DNA of 64,000 bases from Pseudomonas sp. ACM7 (GTDB lineage Bacteria > Pseudomonadota > Gammaproteobacteria > Pseudomonadales > Pseudomonadaceae): contig NZ_CP024866.1 in the NCBI RefSeq assembly GCF_004136015.1, positions 1,685,120-1,749,119 on the forward strand, given 5' to 3'. Positions within the stretch are counted from its first letter, which is position 1; each line of letters begins with the position of its first letter. Below, in pieces: positions 8,258-16,779 of this stretch. Below the pieces are notes generated by a model. It worked only from the letters and a program-made list of their open reading frames with translations. It searched no databases and was not told where the DNA came from. The translations under genes were made by a program, and so were the position numbers.

Positions 8258-8629
8258 CCGACATGGACCTGAACAAAACGATCAAGAGCGTAGACAAAAT
8301 CGACGACCATAGATGGCTGGACGGGCGACAACGGCGACCCGGATAACTGGCTCGGCGTGCTCTACAGCTGCGCCGCGGTGAAAGGTAGCAACTACGCCAA
8401 GTGGTGCGACCCGGCGTACGACAAATTGATTCAGCAAGCCAAAGTGTCCACTGACAAACAGCAACGGGTCAATTTGTACCAACAGGCACAACAAATCCTT
8501 AAACAACAAGTACCTATCACACCGATTGCGAACTCGACGGTGTTCCAGCCGCTGCGCAAGGAAGTCACCGACTTCAAGATCAGCCCGTTCGGCCTCACAC
8601 CCTTCTATGGCGTGGGTATAAATAAGTAA
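8258..8629 (+). pseudogene. Remnant of a dppA-type peptide-binding protein gene
   Basis: Two separated pieces of an SBP_bac_5 protein survive. First, 8260-8310 encodes DMDLNKTIKSVDKIDDH, which aligns with the MDTNITKIDKVDDK region (about residue 150) of the intact dppA downstream. Then, after a frame change at about 8308-8315, GWTGDNGDPDNWLGVLYSC begins and the reading continues to the C-terminus SPFGLTPFYGVGINK with stop at 8629. Roughly 280-300 internal codons and the whole 5' part are missing. The ATG at 8357 gives a 90-aa open frame but has no signal peptide or binding cleft. I read this as a decayed fourth dppA copy. Confidence 0.85.
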
Positions 8630-8888
8630 CACCTCGCTCCAACCGGGTGCGCCAGGCGCCCCGGCCGCCCTCTGTAGGTGCGCGATTTGCACTGGAAAAA
8701 ACCTGCGCAAACGGTCAAATGCTCCTGAATTTATACATATGCGACATTAAGGTACGTTCGTGCCACTGTTTAAGACTTGTGGCCGCTCCGGATCTTGCAA
8801 TGGGTATGGCCCCTGCATAAGTATCCGCAGGCACGACTCACGAGGTCGTCCTCTAATTCCAAAAATGACAACAAATCATGAGGCCACC

Positions 8889-10514
8889 ATGCTTAAACAC
8901 GCGGTCATTCCGTTTTTAGTCGGCGCAAGTTTGTTAGCTAGCGCACCTTTCGCCCAAGCGGCGACTAACCTGGTGTTTTGCTCCGAAGGGAGCCCGGCCG
9001 GTTTTGATCCTGGTCAGTACACCACCGGAACCGACTTCGACGCCTCTGCAGAAACCATGTTCAACCGTTTGACTCAGTTCGAACGTGGCGGCACCGCTGT
9101 CATTCCTGGTCTGGCGACCAAGTGGGACATTTCCCCGGACGGCCTGACGTACACCTTCCACCTGCGTGAAGGCGTCAAGTTCCACACCACCCCGTACTTC
9201 AAGCCGACTCGTGAGTTCAACGCCGACGACGTGCTGTTCACCTTTAATCGCATGATTAACAAGGATGATCCGTTCCGTAAGGCGTACCCAACCGAATTCC
9301 CGTACTTCACCGACATGGGGATGGATACCAACATCACCAAGATCGATAAAGTCGACGACAAAACTGTCAAGTTCACCCTGAAAGACGTCGACGCCGCGTT
9401 CATCCAGAACATGGCCATGAGTTTCGCTTCCGTCCAGTCCGCCGAGTACGCCGCCCAGCTGCTGAAAGAAGGCAAAGCCGCCGACATCAACCAGAAGCCG
9501 GTCGGCACTGGCCCGTTCGTGTTCAAGAGCTACCAGAAAGACTCCAACATCCGTTACACCGGGAACAAGGACTACTGGAAGCCTGACGACGTCAAGATCG
9601 ACAACCTGATCTTCGCCATCACCACCGACCCGTCGGTACGCATCCAGAAGCTGAAGAAGAACGAGTGCCAGATCACTCTGTTCCCACGTCCAGCCGACCT
9701 GAAGGCGCTGCAAGAAGACAAGACTCTGAAAGTGCCTAACCAAGCTGGTTTCAACTTGGGTTACATCGCCTACAACGTGATGGACAAGATCAAGGGCAGC
9801 GATCAGCCGAACCCGATGGCTCAACTGAAAGTGCGTCAGGCACTGGACATGGCCGTCAACAAGCAGCAGATCATCGACTCGGTTTACCAGGGTGCAGGTC
9901 AACTGGCGGTCAACGCCATGCCGCCAACCCAGTGGTCTTACGACACCACCATCAAAGATGCGCCGTACAACCCTGAGAAAGCCAAGGAGCTGCTCAAGGA
10001 AGCCGGCGTCAAGGAAGGCACCGAGATCAACCTGTGGGCGATGCCGGTGCAGCGTCCGTACAACCCGAACGCCAAGCTGATGGCTGAAATGCTGCAGTCC
10101 GACTGGGCCAAGGTTGGTATCAAGGCCAAGATCGTGACCTACGAGTGGGGCGAGTACATCAAGCGCTCCAAAGGCGGTGAAAACGGCGCGATGCTGATTG
10201 GCTGGAGCGGCGACAACGGTGACCCGGACAACTGGCTGAACGTGCTGTTCGGCTGCGATTCTCTGGAAGGCAACAACTTCTCCAAGTGGTGCGACAAGAA
10301 GTTCGACGGCATCGTGAAAGAAGCCAAGCACACGACCGATCAGTCCAAGCGCACCGAACTGTACAAGCAGGCGCAACACGTCCTCAAAGACGCCGTTCCA
10401 ATGACACCTATCGCTCACTCGACGGTGTTCCAACCCATGCGCGACAACGTGCAGGACTTCAAGATCAGCCCGTTTGGCTTGAACTCCTTCTACGGCGTCA
10501 GCGTCAGCAAATAA
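8889..10514 (+). CDS. dppA: Dipeptide ABC transporter substrate-binding protein (DppA type, copy 1)
   Basis: 541 residues with a signal peptide MLKHAVIPFLVGASLLASAP...AQA cleaved near residue 24. ATG at 8889 with GAGG upstream is preferred to the open extension from 8760, which lacks a signal sequence. Family SBP_bac_5: PGLATKWDISPDGLTYTFHL, FNADDVLFTFNRM, PVGTGPFVFKSYQKD, WSGDNGDPDNWL and the C-terminal cleft residues are all present. Binds di- or oligopeptides in the periplasm and delivers them to DppBCDF, encoded about 5 kb downstream. Very similar to the next copy. In P. aeruginosa the corresponding cluster has several DppA paralogues of differing peptide preference; which one this equals cannot be decided here. 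A terminator follows directly, so it can be expressed alone. Confidence 0.92.
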   Translation: MLKHAVIPFLVGASLLASAPFAQAATNLVFCSEGSPAGFDPGQYTTGTDFDASAETMFNRLTQFERGGTAVIPGLATKWDISPDGLTYTFHLREGVKFHTTPYFKPTREFNADDVLFTFNRMINKDDPFRKAYPTEFPYFTDMGMDTNITKIDKVDDKTVKFTLKDVDAAFIQNMAMSFASVQSAEYAAQLLKEGKAADINQKPVGTGPFVFKSYQKDSNIRYTGNKDYWKPDDVKIDNLIFAITTDPSVRIQKLKKNECQITLFPRPADLKALQEDKTLKVPNQAGFNLGYIAYNVMDKIKGSDQPNPMAQLKVRQALDMAVNKQQIIDSVYQGAGQLAVNAMPPTQWSYDTTIKDAPYNPEKAKELLKEAGVKEGTEINLWAMPVQRPYNPNAKLMAEMLQSDWAKVGIKAKIVTYEWGEYIKRSKGGENGAMLIGWSGDNGDPDNWLNVLFGCDSLEGNNFSKWCDKKFDGIVKEAKHTTDQSKRTELYKQAQHVLKDAVPMTPIAHSTVFQPMRDNVQDFKISPFGLNSFYGVSVSK

Positions 10515-10521
10515 GGTTTTG

Positions 10522-10556
10522 CAGCGGCGACGTTTTTGACGTCGCCGTTGTTTTAT
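10522..10556 (+). terminator. Rho-independent terminator after dppA copy 1
   Basis: Stem CGGCGACG/CGTCGCCG (10525-10532/10540-10547, extendable to 10522-10550) with a TTTTTGA loop and a TTGTTTT tail, 8 bases after the stop codon. Confidence 0.9.
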
Positions 10557-10822
10557 CTGCCGAGAAAGTAGGAAACCACCTACATCCAATTCCGCTGAGT
10601 ATTACAGCAGCGGCGTCGGACGCGTTGCCATTTCCTACGAGTCTTTAGGACTCTACGCATTTACTGCCAGGTCCGCGGCTCATACCGTCGGGATCTGACC
10701 CGTTCGTGCGTGGGCTCTCGGTTATTGCTGCCTGTCATGGCTTGTGATCAGTGATGCCTCCACGTCCCCGGACGGGACGGCAGTTCATTGAAAACACTTA
10801 GAGAAAGAGAAAAGGGAGCGTC
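10557..10822. other. Gap between dppA copies
   Basis: With the terminator this makes a 308-base gap. It presumably holds the promoter of the second dppA copy, but I cannot assign convincing -35/-10 or sigma-54 elements. The last 20 bases contain the ribosome-binding site AAAAGGGAGCG before ATG 10823. Confidence 0.4.
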
Positions 10823-12424
10823 ATGCGCCATACCTTGGTTTTATCCGCATTGCTGGGCACCGGCCTGTTGGCCGCCACTTCCATCAGCCAGGCCGCCAAT
10901 AACAGCCTGGTGTTCTGCTCCGAAGGCAGCCCTGCTGGCTTCGACACCGCGCAGTACACGACCGCGACCGACAATGACGCCGCCGAGCCGTTGTACAACC
11001 GACTGGCAGAGTTCGAAAAAGGCGCCACCAACGTCGTACCAGGCCTGGCCACTCGCTGGGATATTTCCGAGGACGGCCTCAAGTACACTTTTCACCTGCG
11101 CGAAGGGGTGAAATTTCACACAACCAAATACTTCACGCCCACCCGTGATTTCAACGCCGATGACGTGTTGTTCACGTTCAATCGCATGCTCGATCCACAG
11201 CAACCTTTCCGTAAGGCTTATCCGACCGAGTTCCCGTATTTCAACGGGATGAGCCTGAACAAGAACATCGCCAAGGTCGAGAAGACCGGGCCTTTGACCG
11301 TGGTCATGACGCTCAACAGCGTAGACGCCGCGTTCATCCAGAACATCGCCATGAGTTTCGCCGCCATCCTGTCCGCCGAATACGCCGACAAACTGCTGGC
11401 GGTCGGCAAGCCGAGCGACATCAACCAGAAGCCGATCGGCACCGGGCCGTTCGTGTTCAAGAGCTACCAGAAAGACTCCAACATCCGTTACACCGGCAAC
11501 AAGCAGTACTGGGACCCGAGCCGGGTCAAGCTTGAAAACCTGATTTTCGCCATCAACACCGACGCCTCGGTGCGGGTGCAGAAGCTCAAGGCCAACGAGT
11601 GCCAGATCACCCTGCACCCGCGCCCTGCCGACGTGACTGCGTTGAAAAACGACCCGACACTCAAGCTCATCGAGAAGCCCGGTTTCAACCTCGGTTACAT
11701 CGCCTACAACGTGCGCCACAAGCCTTTCGACCAGCTCGAAGTGCGCCAGGCGCTGGACATGGCGGTGAACAAGCAAGGGATTCTCAACGCGGTCTATCAA
11801 GGGGCCGGTCAACTGGCGGTCAACGCCATGCCGCCGACCCAATGGTCCTACGACGAGACCATTAAAGACGCCGCCTACAACCCGGAAAAAGCCAAGGAAC
11901 TGCTCAAGGCTGCCGGCGTGAAGGAAGGTACAGAAATCACCCTCTGGGCCATGCCGGTCCAGCGCCCGTACAACCCCAACGCCAAATTGATGGCCGAAAT
12001 GCTCCAGGCTGACTGGGCGAAAATCGGCCTCAAAGTGAAGATCGTCAGCTACGAATGGGGCGAGTACATCAAGCGCACCAAGAATGGCGAACACGACATC
12101 AGCCTGATTGGCTGGACCGGTGACAACGGGGACCCGGACAACTGGCTCGGCACGCTTTATAGCTGCGACGCCATTGGCGGCAACAACTACTCCATGTGGT
12201 GTGATCCGGCTTACGACAAGCTGATCAAACAGGCCAAGGTCGTCACCGACCGCGACCAGCGCACCGTGCTTTACAAACAGGCGCAACAGTACCTCAAGCA
12301 GCAGGTGCCGATTACGCCAGTCGCCCACTCGACGGTTAACCAGCCGTTGAGCGCCAAAATCGAAGGATTCAAGGTGAGTCCTTTCGGTCGTAACGTGTTC
12401 TCGGGCGTCAGCATAGAAAAATAA
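10823..12424 (+). CDS. dppA: Dipeptide ABC transporter substrate-binding protein (DppA type, copy 2)
   Basis: 533 residues starting MRHTLVLSALLGTGLLAATS with signal cleavage near ISQA-ANN. ATG 10823 follows GGGAGCGTC. Same SBP_bac_5 layout as copy 1, with long identical stretches (e.g. IGTGPFVFKSYQKDSNIRYT, LWAMPVQRPYNPNAKLMAEM) but diverged cleft-facing segments (EHDISLIGWTGDNG versus ENGAMLIGWSGDNG), consistent with a recent duplication and a different peptide range. It is followed 174 bases later by the porin gene opdP. A short GC hairpin without a T-run (about 12446-12461) separates them, so partial read-through into opdP and the rest of the operon is likely. Confidence 0.92.
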   Translation: MRHTLVLSALLGTGLLAATSISQAANNSLVFCSEGSPAGFDTAQYTTATDNDAAEPLYNRLAEFEKGATNVVPGLATRWDISEDGLKYTFHLREGVKFHTTKYFTPTRDFNADDVLFTFNRMLDPQQPFRKAYPTEFPYFNGMSLNKNIAKVEKTGPLTVVMTLNSVDAAFIQNIAMSFAAILSAEYADKLLAVGKPSDINQKPIGTGPFVFKSYQKDSNIRYTGNKQYWDPSRVKLENLIFAINTDASVRVQKLKANECQITLHPRPADVTALKNDPTLKLIEKPGFNLGYIAYNVRHKPFDQLEVRQALDMAVNKQGILNAVYQGAGQLAVNAMPPTQWSYDETIKDAAYNPEKAKELLKAAGVKEGTEITLWAMPVQRPYNPNAKLMAEMLQADWAKIGLKVKIVSYEWGEYIKRTKNGEHDISLIGWTGDNGDPDNWLGTLYSCDAIGGNNYSMWCDPAYDKLIKQAKVVTDRDQRTVLYKQAQQYLKQQVPITPVAHSTVNQPLSAKIEGFKVSPFGRNVFSGVSIEK

Positions 12425-12569
12425 CCGATTAGCCAAAAACGCTGGGGGCGGATTCCGCCCTCACGCAAGCGTATTGCCGTAATTCGTCAATCCGGCCTAC
12501 AGCAACCGTTTGCGATGCCTTGAATGAGTTCTAAACCAAATAGCCGGACCACCAAAAAAGACCGGCATT

Positions 12570-12590
12570 AAAAAAAAGAAAGAAAGGAGC
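12570..12590 (+). promoter_or_regulatory. A-rich Hfq/Crc-type site and ribosome-binding site of opdP
   Basis: Eight A residues followed by GAAAGAAAGGAG contain the AANAANAA pattern (12573-12580) used by Hfq/Crc for catabolite repression in Pseudomonas, immediately before the Shine-Dalgarno AAAGGAG. This fits a carbon/nitrogen-source porin. Motif-based inference only. Confidence 0.4.
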
Positions 12591-12598
12591 TTCACCCC

Positions 12599-14014
12599 AT
12601 GAAACTGAGTAGCACCGCGTTACTGGCCTTGGCCATCAGCAGCGTAACCGCCTCGGCGTACGCAGAAACCCAGAGCCAGGCGTACACCCCGGTTACCGTG
12701 AAAGAGAAAAGTGCTCAGAGTGAAGCCACTGGCTTTGTCGAAGGCCAGTCGCTCACTGGCACCACACGTAACTGGTATGCCAACGAGCAACTGAAGCGCG
12801 AAGGCAAGTTCCGCTACAACAAAGACGGTGCGTTGCAGACGACTGACCGTCGTATCAACTGGGTTCAAGGCACCATCCTGAAGTACAACTCGGGCTTCAC
12901 CGAGGGTACCGTCGGCTTCAGCACTGAAGTCGCGGCATACAACGCTATTGCCCTGGAACGTGATCGCAAGAGTCTGGCCTCTGCCGATGGCGGTGTACCC
13001 TTCGATAGGGAGCGGCCTGGCAATAACCGTACCTTGACCAAAGAAGGCGGCGACGCCCAAGGCCAATGGAGCAAACTGGGTCTGGCCAACGTCAAGGCAC
13101 GTTTCTCCAACACCACCCTGACCGCCGGCCGCATGAACTTCAGCAGCCCGCAGGTCGATGTAATCGGCAACCGTGCACTGCCTTCGAGCTTCGAAGGTGT
13201 GGCGATCCACAGCGAAGAGCTGGAGAACCTGTCGTTCGACCTGGCCACCTTCGATCGCAACTCACCGCGTACCGAAGAAAGCCAGCGTAAATTCCGCGCG
13301 GAATACGCCGACCACCTCGTTGAAATCGATCACGTATACACCGGTGGCATCACCTACCAGCCGTTCGCCAGCCTGACCACCAGCCTGTGGGGCACCCAGG
13401 CCGAAGACATGTGGAACCAGTACTACTTCGGCGCCACTCACGTATTGGGTGACAGCTCGGTACTGAGCCTGACCACTGGCCTGAACTACTACAAAACCGT
13501 CGACGAAGGCAAAGCCGTACTGGGCGAGATCGACAACGACACCTACTCCCTGTCGCTCGGCCTGACCCACCAGGCCCACAGCCTGACTTTCTCCTACCAG
13601 GAAGTGAACGGTAACGAGTACTTCGACTATCTGCACGAAACCAACGGCATTTACCTGGCCAACTCCCTGCTGTCGGACTTCAACGGCCCGAACGAGAAAT
13701 CCTTCCAGATCGCCTACGGCTTGAACATGGCCGAATACGGCGTGCCAGGCCTGAAGTTCAATATCTACCAGGCTCGCGGCTGGGGCATCGACGGTACTCA
13801 TAACAAAGGCGGCGAGTACGCCAGCGTGCAGACGATGGACGGCGAACACCATTACGAATACGGCATCGGTACTTCGTACGCCGTACAAAGCGGCCCACTC
13901 AAGGCCACCACTGTTCGCGCGACCTACACCACGCACCGCGCCAGTGAAAACCAGTCGGACGGCAACATCAACGAGTTCCGTCTCGTGACCACCATCCCGT
14001 TCAACATTCTGTAA
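12599..14014 (+). CDS. opdP: OprD-family outer-membrane porin OpdP
   Basis: 471 residues, signal peptide MKLSSTALLALAISSVTASAYA-E, then an 18-strand OprD-type barrel. Family signatures are TTRNWYANEQLKREGK near the N-terminus, WVQGTILKYNSGFTEGTVGF, long polar extracellular loops and a C-terminal strand ending in a hydrophobic residue (RLVTTIPFNIL). ATG at 12599 is set by AAAGGAG. Placed between dppA copies and dppBCDF, it matches the P. aeruginosa opdP neighbourhood, where OpdP admits glycine-glutamate and other dipeptides (and carbapenems). It is therefore probably the outer-membrane gate of this peptide-uptake system. A terminator-like hairpin follows. Confidence 0.85.
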   Translation: MKLSSTALLALAISSVTASAYAETQSQAYTPVTVKEKSAQSEATGFVEGQSLTGTTRNWYANEQLKREGKFRYNKDGALQTTDRRINWVQGTILKYNSGFTEGTVGFSTEVAAYNAIALERDRKSLASADGGVPFDRERPGNNRTLTKEGGDAQGQWSKLGLANVKARFSNTTLTAGRMNFSSPQVDVIGNRALPSSFEGVAIHSEELENLSFDLATFDRNSPRTEESQRKFRAEYADHLVEIDHVYTGGITYQPFASLTTSLWGTQAEDMWNQYYFGATHVLGDSSVLSLTTGLNYYKTVDEGKAVLGEIDNDTYSLSLGLTHQAHSLTFSYQEVNGNEYFDYLHETNGIYLANSLLSDFNGPNEKSFQIAYGLNMAEYGVPGLKFNIYQARGWGIDGTHNKGGEYASVQTMDGEHHYEYGIGTSYAVQSGPLKATTVRATYTTHRASENQSDGNINEFRLVTTIPFNIL

Positions 14015-14027
14015 AAACGCACGCCTG

Positions 14028-14064
14028 CGGCTGACTCATGACGAGTCGGCCGTTTGGTTTTCTT
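14028..14064 (+). terminator. Terminator-like hairpin after opdP
   Basis: CGGCTGACTC (14028-14037) pairs with GAGTCGGCCG (14043-14052) with one G-T wobble and an ATGAC loop, followed by TTTGGTTTTCTT. Probably a partial terminator separating porin from binding-protein expression. Confidence 0.55.
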
Positions 14065-14093
14065 CAGTTCAACCGATTGCAGAGGGTTCTTTG

Positions 14094-15689
14094 ATGAAAA
14101 TGCTTCCCCTACGTGCGGCCATCGCGGCCGCGTTGCTGAGTGTCGCTGTTGGCGTCTCGGCCAAACCCCTGGTGGTCTGCACCGAAGCCAGTCCGGAAGG
14201 CTTCGATATGGTCCAGTACACGACTGCAGTCACCGCCGATGCAGTGGCCGAAACCATCTTCAATCGTCTGGCGGACTTCAAGCCCGGCACCACTGAAGTG
14301 ATTCCGGCACTGGCCGATTCCTGGGACATCAGCGAGGACGGTCTGACCTACACGTTCCACCTGCGCAAAGGCGTCAAGTTCCACACCACCGAATACTTCA
14401 AGCCGACCCGCGACATGAACGCCGACGACGTGGTCTGGAGCTTCCAGCGTCAGCTGGACCCGAATCACCCGTGGCACAAACTGTCGAGCGTGGGCTTCCC
14501 TTACTTTGAAAGCATGGGCTTCAAGGAACTGCTCAAAAGTGTCGAGAAGATCGACGACAACACGGTCACCTTCACCCTGACCCGCCGCGAAGCGCCGTTC
14601 CTGGCCGACATCGCCATGGCCTTCTCCTCGATCTACTCCGCCGAGTATGCCGACCAACTGCTCAAGGCCGACAAGACCGGCGACCTGAATAACAAACCGG
14701 TCGGTACCGGCCCGTTCATCTTCCAGCGTTATGCCAAGGATGCTCAGGTCCGCTTCAAGGCCAACCCGGATTACTTCCGTGGCAAGCCACCGGCTGATTC
14801 GTTGATTCTGGCCATCGCCACCGACAACAACGTACGCCTGCAAAAACTGAAAGCCAACGAATGCCAGATTGCGCTGTATCCCAAGCCAGATGACATTCCG
14901 AGCATCAAGAAAGACGCCAAACTGAGTGTCGATGAACTGAACGCGATGACCGTCTCGTACATCGCCATGAACACCTCGCACAAGTACATGAGCGATGTTC
15001 GCGTACGTAAAGCCATCGATATCGCCTTCGACAAGGCCGCATACGTCAACGCGCTGTTTGGCAAAGGCAATGCGACCGTGGCAGTCAATCCGTACCCGGA
15101 CACCTTGCTGGGCTACAACCACGACCTGAAGAATCCGCCACGTGATCTGGACAAGGCTCGCGCCCTGCTCAAGGAAGCCGGCGTACCAGAAGGCACCACG
15201 TTCACCCTGTTCACCCGTAACGGCGGCGGTCCAACCAACCCGAACCCGATGCTCGGCGCGCAGATGATGCAGGCTGACCTGGCCAAGGTCGGGATCAAGG
15301 TCGATATTCGCGTCATGGAATGGGGCGAAATGCTCAAACGCGCGAAAAACGGCGAGCACGACATGGTGTCTGCCGGATGGGCCGGCGATAACGGCGACCC
15401 GGATAACTTCCTGACGCCTATGCTCAGTTGCGAGGCCGCCAAAAACGGCGAAAACTACGCACGCTGGTGCAATGAAAAGTTCCAGGCGCTGATCGACGAA
15501 GCAAGGGCTAAAGTAAACCCGGCGGAACGTGCAGCGCTCTATGAGCAAGCCCAAGAAGTCTTTAACCAGGACCAACCTTGGATCAGCATGGCCCACACCC
15601 GTATGTTCACCGCAATGCGCAACAACGTAGAGGGCTATCACATTAGCCCGCTCACCACTAATAACTTCGCCACCACCCAGGTGAAGTAG
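14094..15689 (+). CDS. dppA: Dipeptide ABC transporter substrate-binding protein (DppA type, copy 3)
   Basis: 531 residues starting MKMLPLRAAIAAALLSVAVG with cleavage near VSA-KPL. The ATG at 14094 behind AGAGGG is chosen over the TTG one codon earlier. SBP_bac_5 features are intact (PALADSWDISEDGLTYTFHL, MNADDVVWSFQRQLD, VGTGPFIFQRYAKD, WAGDNGDPDNFLTPML), but the sequence is clearly more diverged than copies 1 and 2 are from each other. This is the copy directly joined to dppB (72-base gap containing a strong hairpin), so it is likely the core binding protein of the operon. Confidence 0.92.
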   Translation: MKMLPLRAAIAAALLSVAVGVSAKPLVVCTEASPEGFDMVQYTTAVTADAVAETIFNRLADFKPGTTEVIPALADSWDISEDGLTYTFHLRKGVKFHTTEYFKPTRDMNADDVVWSFQRQLDPNHPWHKLSSVGFPYFESMGFKELLKSVEKIDDNTVTFTLTRREAPFLADIAMAFSSIYSAEYADQLLKADKTGDLNNKPVGTGPFIFQRYAKDAQVRFKANPDYFRGKPPADSLILAIATDNNVRLQKLKANECQIALYPKPDDIPSIKKDAKLSVDELNAMTVSYIAMNTSHKYMSDVRVRKAIDIAFDKAAYVNALFGKGNATVAVNPYPDTLLGYNHDLKNPPRDLDKARALLKEAGVPEGTTFTLFTRNGGGPTNPNPMLGAQMMQADLAKVGIKVDIRVMEWGEMLKRAKNGEHDMVSAGWAGDNGDPDNFLTPMLSCEAAKNGENYARWCNEKFQALIDEARAKVNPAERAALYEQAQEVFNQDQPWISMAHTRMFTAMRNNVEGYHISPLTTNNFATTQVK

Positions 15690-15700
15690 ATAAGAAACTA

Positions 15701-15727
15701 CCGGCATTCCTGACCCAGGAATGCCGG
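15701..15727 (+). other. Intercistronic hairpin between dppA copy 3 and dppB
   Basis: A perfect 12-bp stem CCGGCATTCCTG/CAGGAATGCCGG with a 3-base ACC loop, not followed by a T-run. Such hairpins after a binding-protein gene usually protect its mRNA 3' end and lower expression of the permease genes, giving an excess of binding protein. Confidence 0.7.
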
Positions 15728-15761
15728 GCACGCCTAACCGGCTGATGAGGTACACCACAAG

Positions 15762-16772
15762 ATGTTTAGTTTTATTGCCCGCCGATTGGGGTTATTGATC
15801 CCCACGTTCTTCGGCATTACCTTGCTGACTTTCGCGTTGATTCGCATGATTCCAGGCGACCCCGTGGAAGTGATGATGGGCGAACGTCGAGTCGACCCCG
15901 AAATGCACGCTCAGGCAATGGAACGCCTAGGTCTGAACAAACCCCTGTATGCCCAATACCTGGATTACGTTGGCAAACTGGCCCACGGCGATCTCGGCGA
16001 ATCCCTGCGTACCCGTGAAAGCGTCTGGACCGAATTCACGTCTCTATTCCCCGCGACCCTGGAACTGTCCATGGCCGCCCTGTTGTTCGCTGGCGTCCTG
16101 GGCCTGCTGGCCGGGGTGATTGCGGCACTCAAGCGAGGATCCCTGTTCGACCACGGGGTGATGGGCATCTCCCTGGCGGGATACTCGATGCCGATCTTCT
16201 GGTGGGGCCTGATCCTGATCATGTTCTTCTCGGTGTCCCTGGGCTGGACACCAGTGTCCGGGCGGATCGACCTGCTCTACGACATCGAGCCGCGGACCGG
16301 TTTCATGCTCATCGACACGCTGCTGGCCGATGACGTCGGTGCGTTCTTCGATGCCCTGCATCACCTGATCCTGCCGGCCATTGTGCTCGGCACCATTCCG
16401 CTGGCGGTAATCGCGCGGATGACCCGATCTTCGATGCTCGAAGTGCTGCGTGAAGACTACATCCGTACCGCCCGCGCCAAAGGCCTGTCGCCGTCGCGCG
16501 TGGTGTTCGTTCACGGCCTGCGTAACGCGCTGATTCCGGTACTGACCGTGGTCGGCCTGCAAGTCGGCACATTGCTGGCCGGTGCGGTCCTGACCGAAAC
16601 CATCTTCTCCTGGCCCGGCATCGGCAAATGGCTGATCGAAGCCATTGGCGCACGGGATTATCCCGTGGTGCAGAACGGCATCCTGTTAATCGCCTGCCTG
16701 GTGATTCTGGTCAACTTCGTGGTGGACATCCTCTACGGCTTTGCCAACCCACGCATTCGTCACCAGCGCTGA
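15762..16772 (+). CDS. dppB: Dipeptide ABC transporter permease DppB
   Basis: 336 residues starting MFSFIARRLGLLIPTFFGIT with the DppB/OppB-type first helix and six predicted membrane segments. The extended periplasmic part after helix 1 (RMIPGDPVEVMMGERRVDPE) and the cytoplasmic EAA-like loop REDYIRTARAKGLSPSRVVF are characteristic of peptide permeases. It forms the inner-membrane channel with DppC. Its stop codon is 7 bases before dppC, within the dppA-BCDF operon. Confidence 0.95.
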   Translation: MFSFIARRLGLLIPTFFGITLLTFALIRMIPGDPVEVMMGERRVDPEMHAQAMERLGLNKPLYAQYLDYVGKLAHGDLGESLRTRESVWTEFTSLFPATLELSMAALLFAGVLGLLAGVIAALKRGSLFDHGVMGISLAGYSMPIFWWGLILIMFFSVSLGWTPVSGRIDLLYDIEPRTGFMLIDTLLADDVGAFFDALHHLILPAIVLGTIPLAVIARMTRSSMLEVLREDYIRTARAKGLSPSRVVFVHGLRNALIPVLTVVGLQVGTLLAGAVLTETIFSWPGIGKWLIEAIGARDYPVVQNGILLIACLVILVNFVVDILYGFANPRIRHQR

Positions 16773-16779
16773 GATCATT

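Noticed and set aside
8357..8629. Treating the 90-aa frame as a functional small gene
   Set aside because: It is the C-terminal end of a peptide-binding protein without a signal peptide or ligand cleft, joined to an out-of-frame fragment.
8934..10589. Long open frame antisense to dppA copy 1 (similar ones oppose copies 2 and 3 and prfC)
   Set aside because: All lie opposite strongly supported genes and have Val/His/Gln-rich shadow composition.
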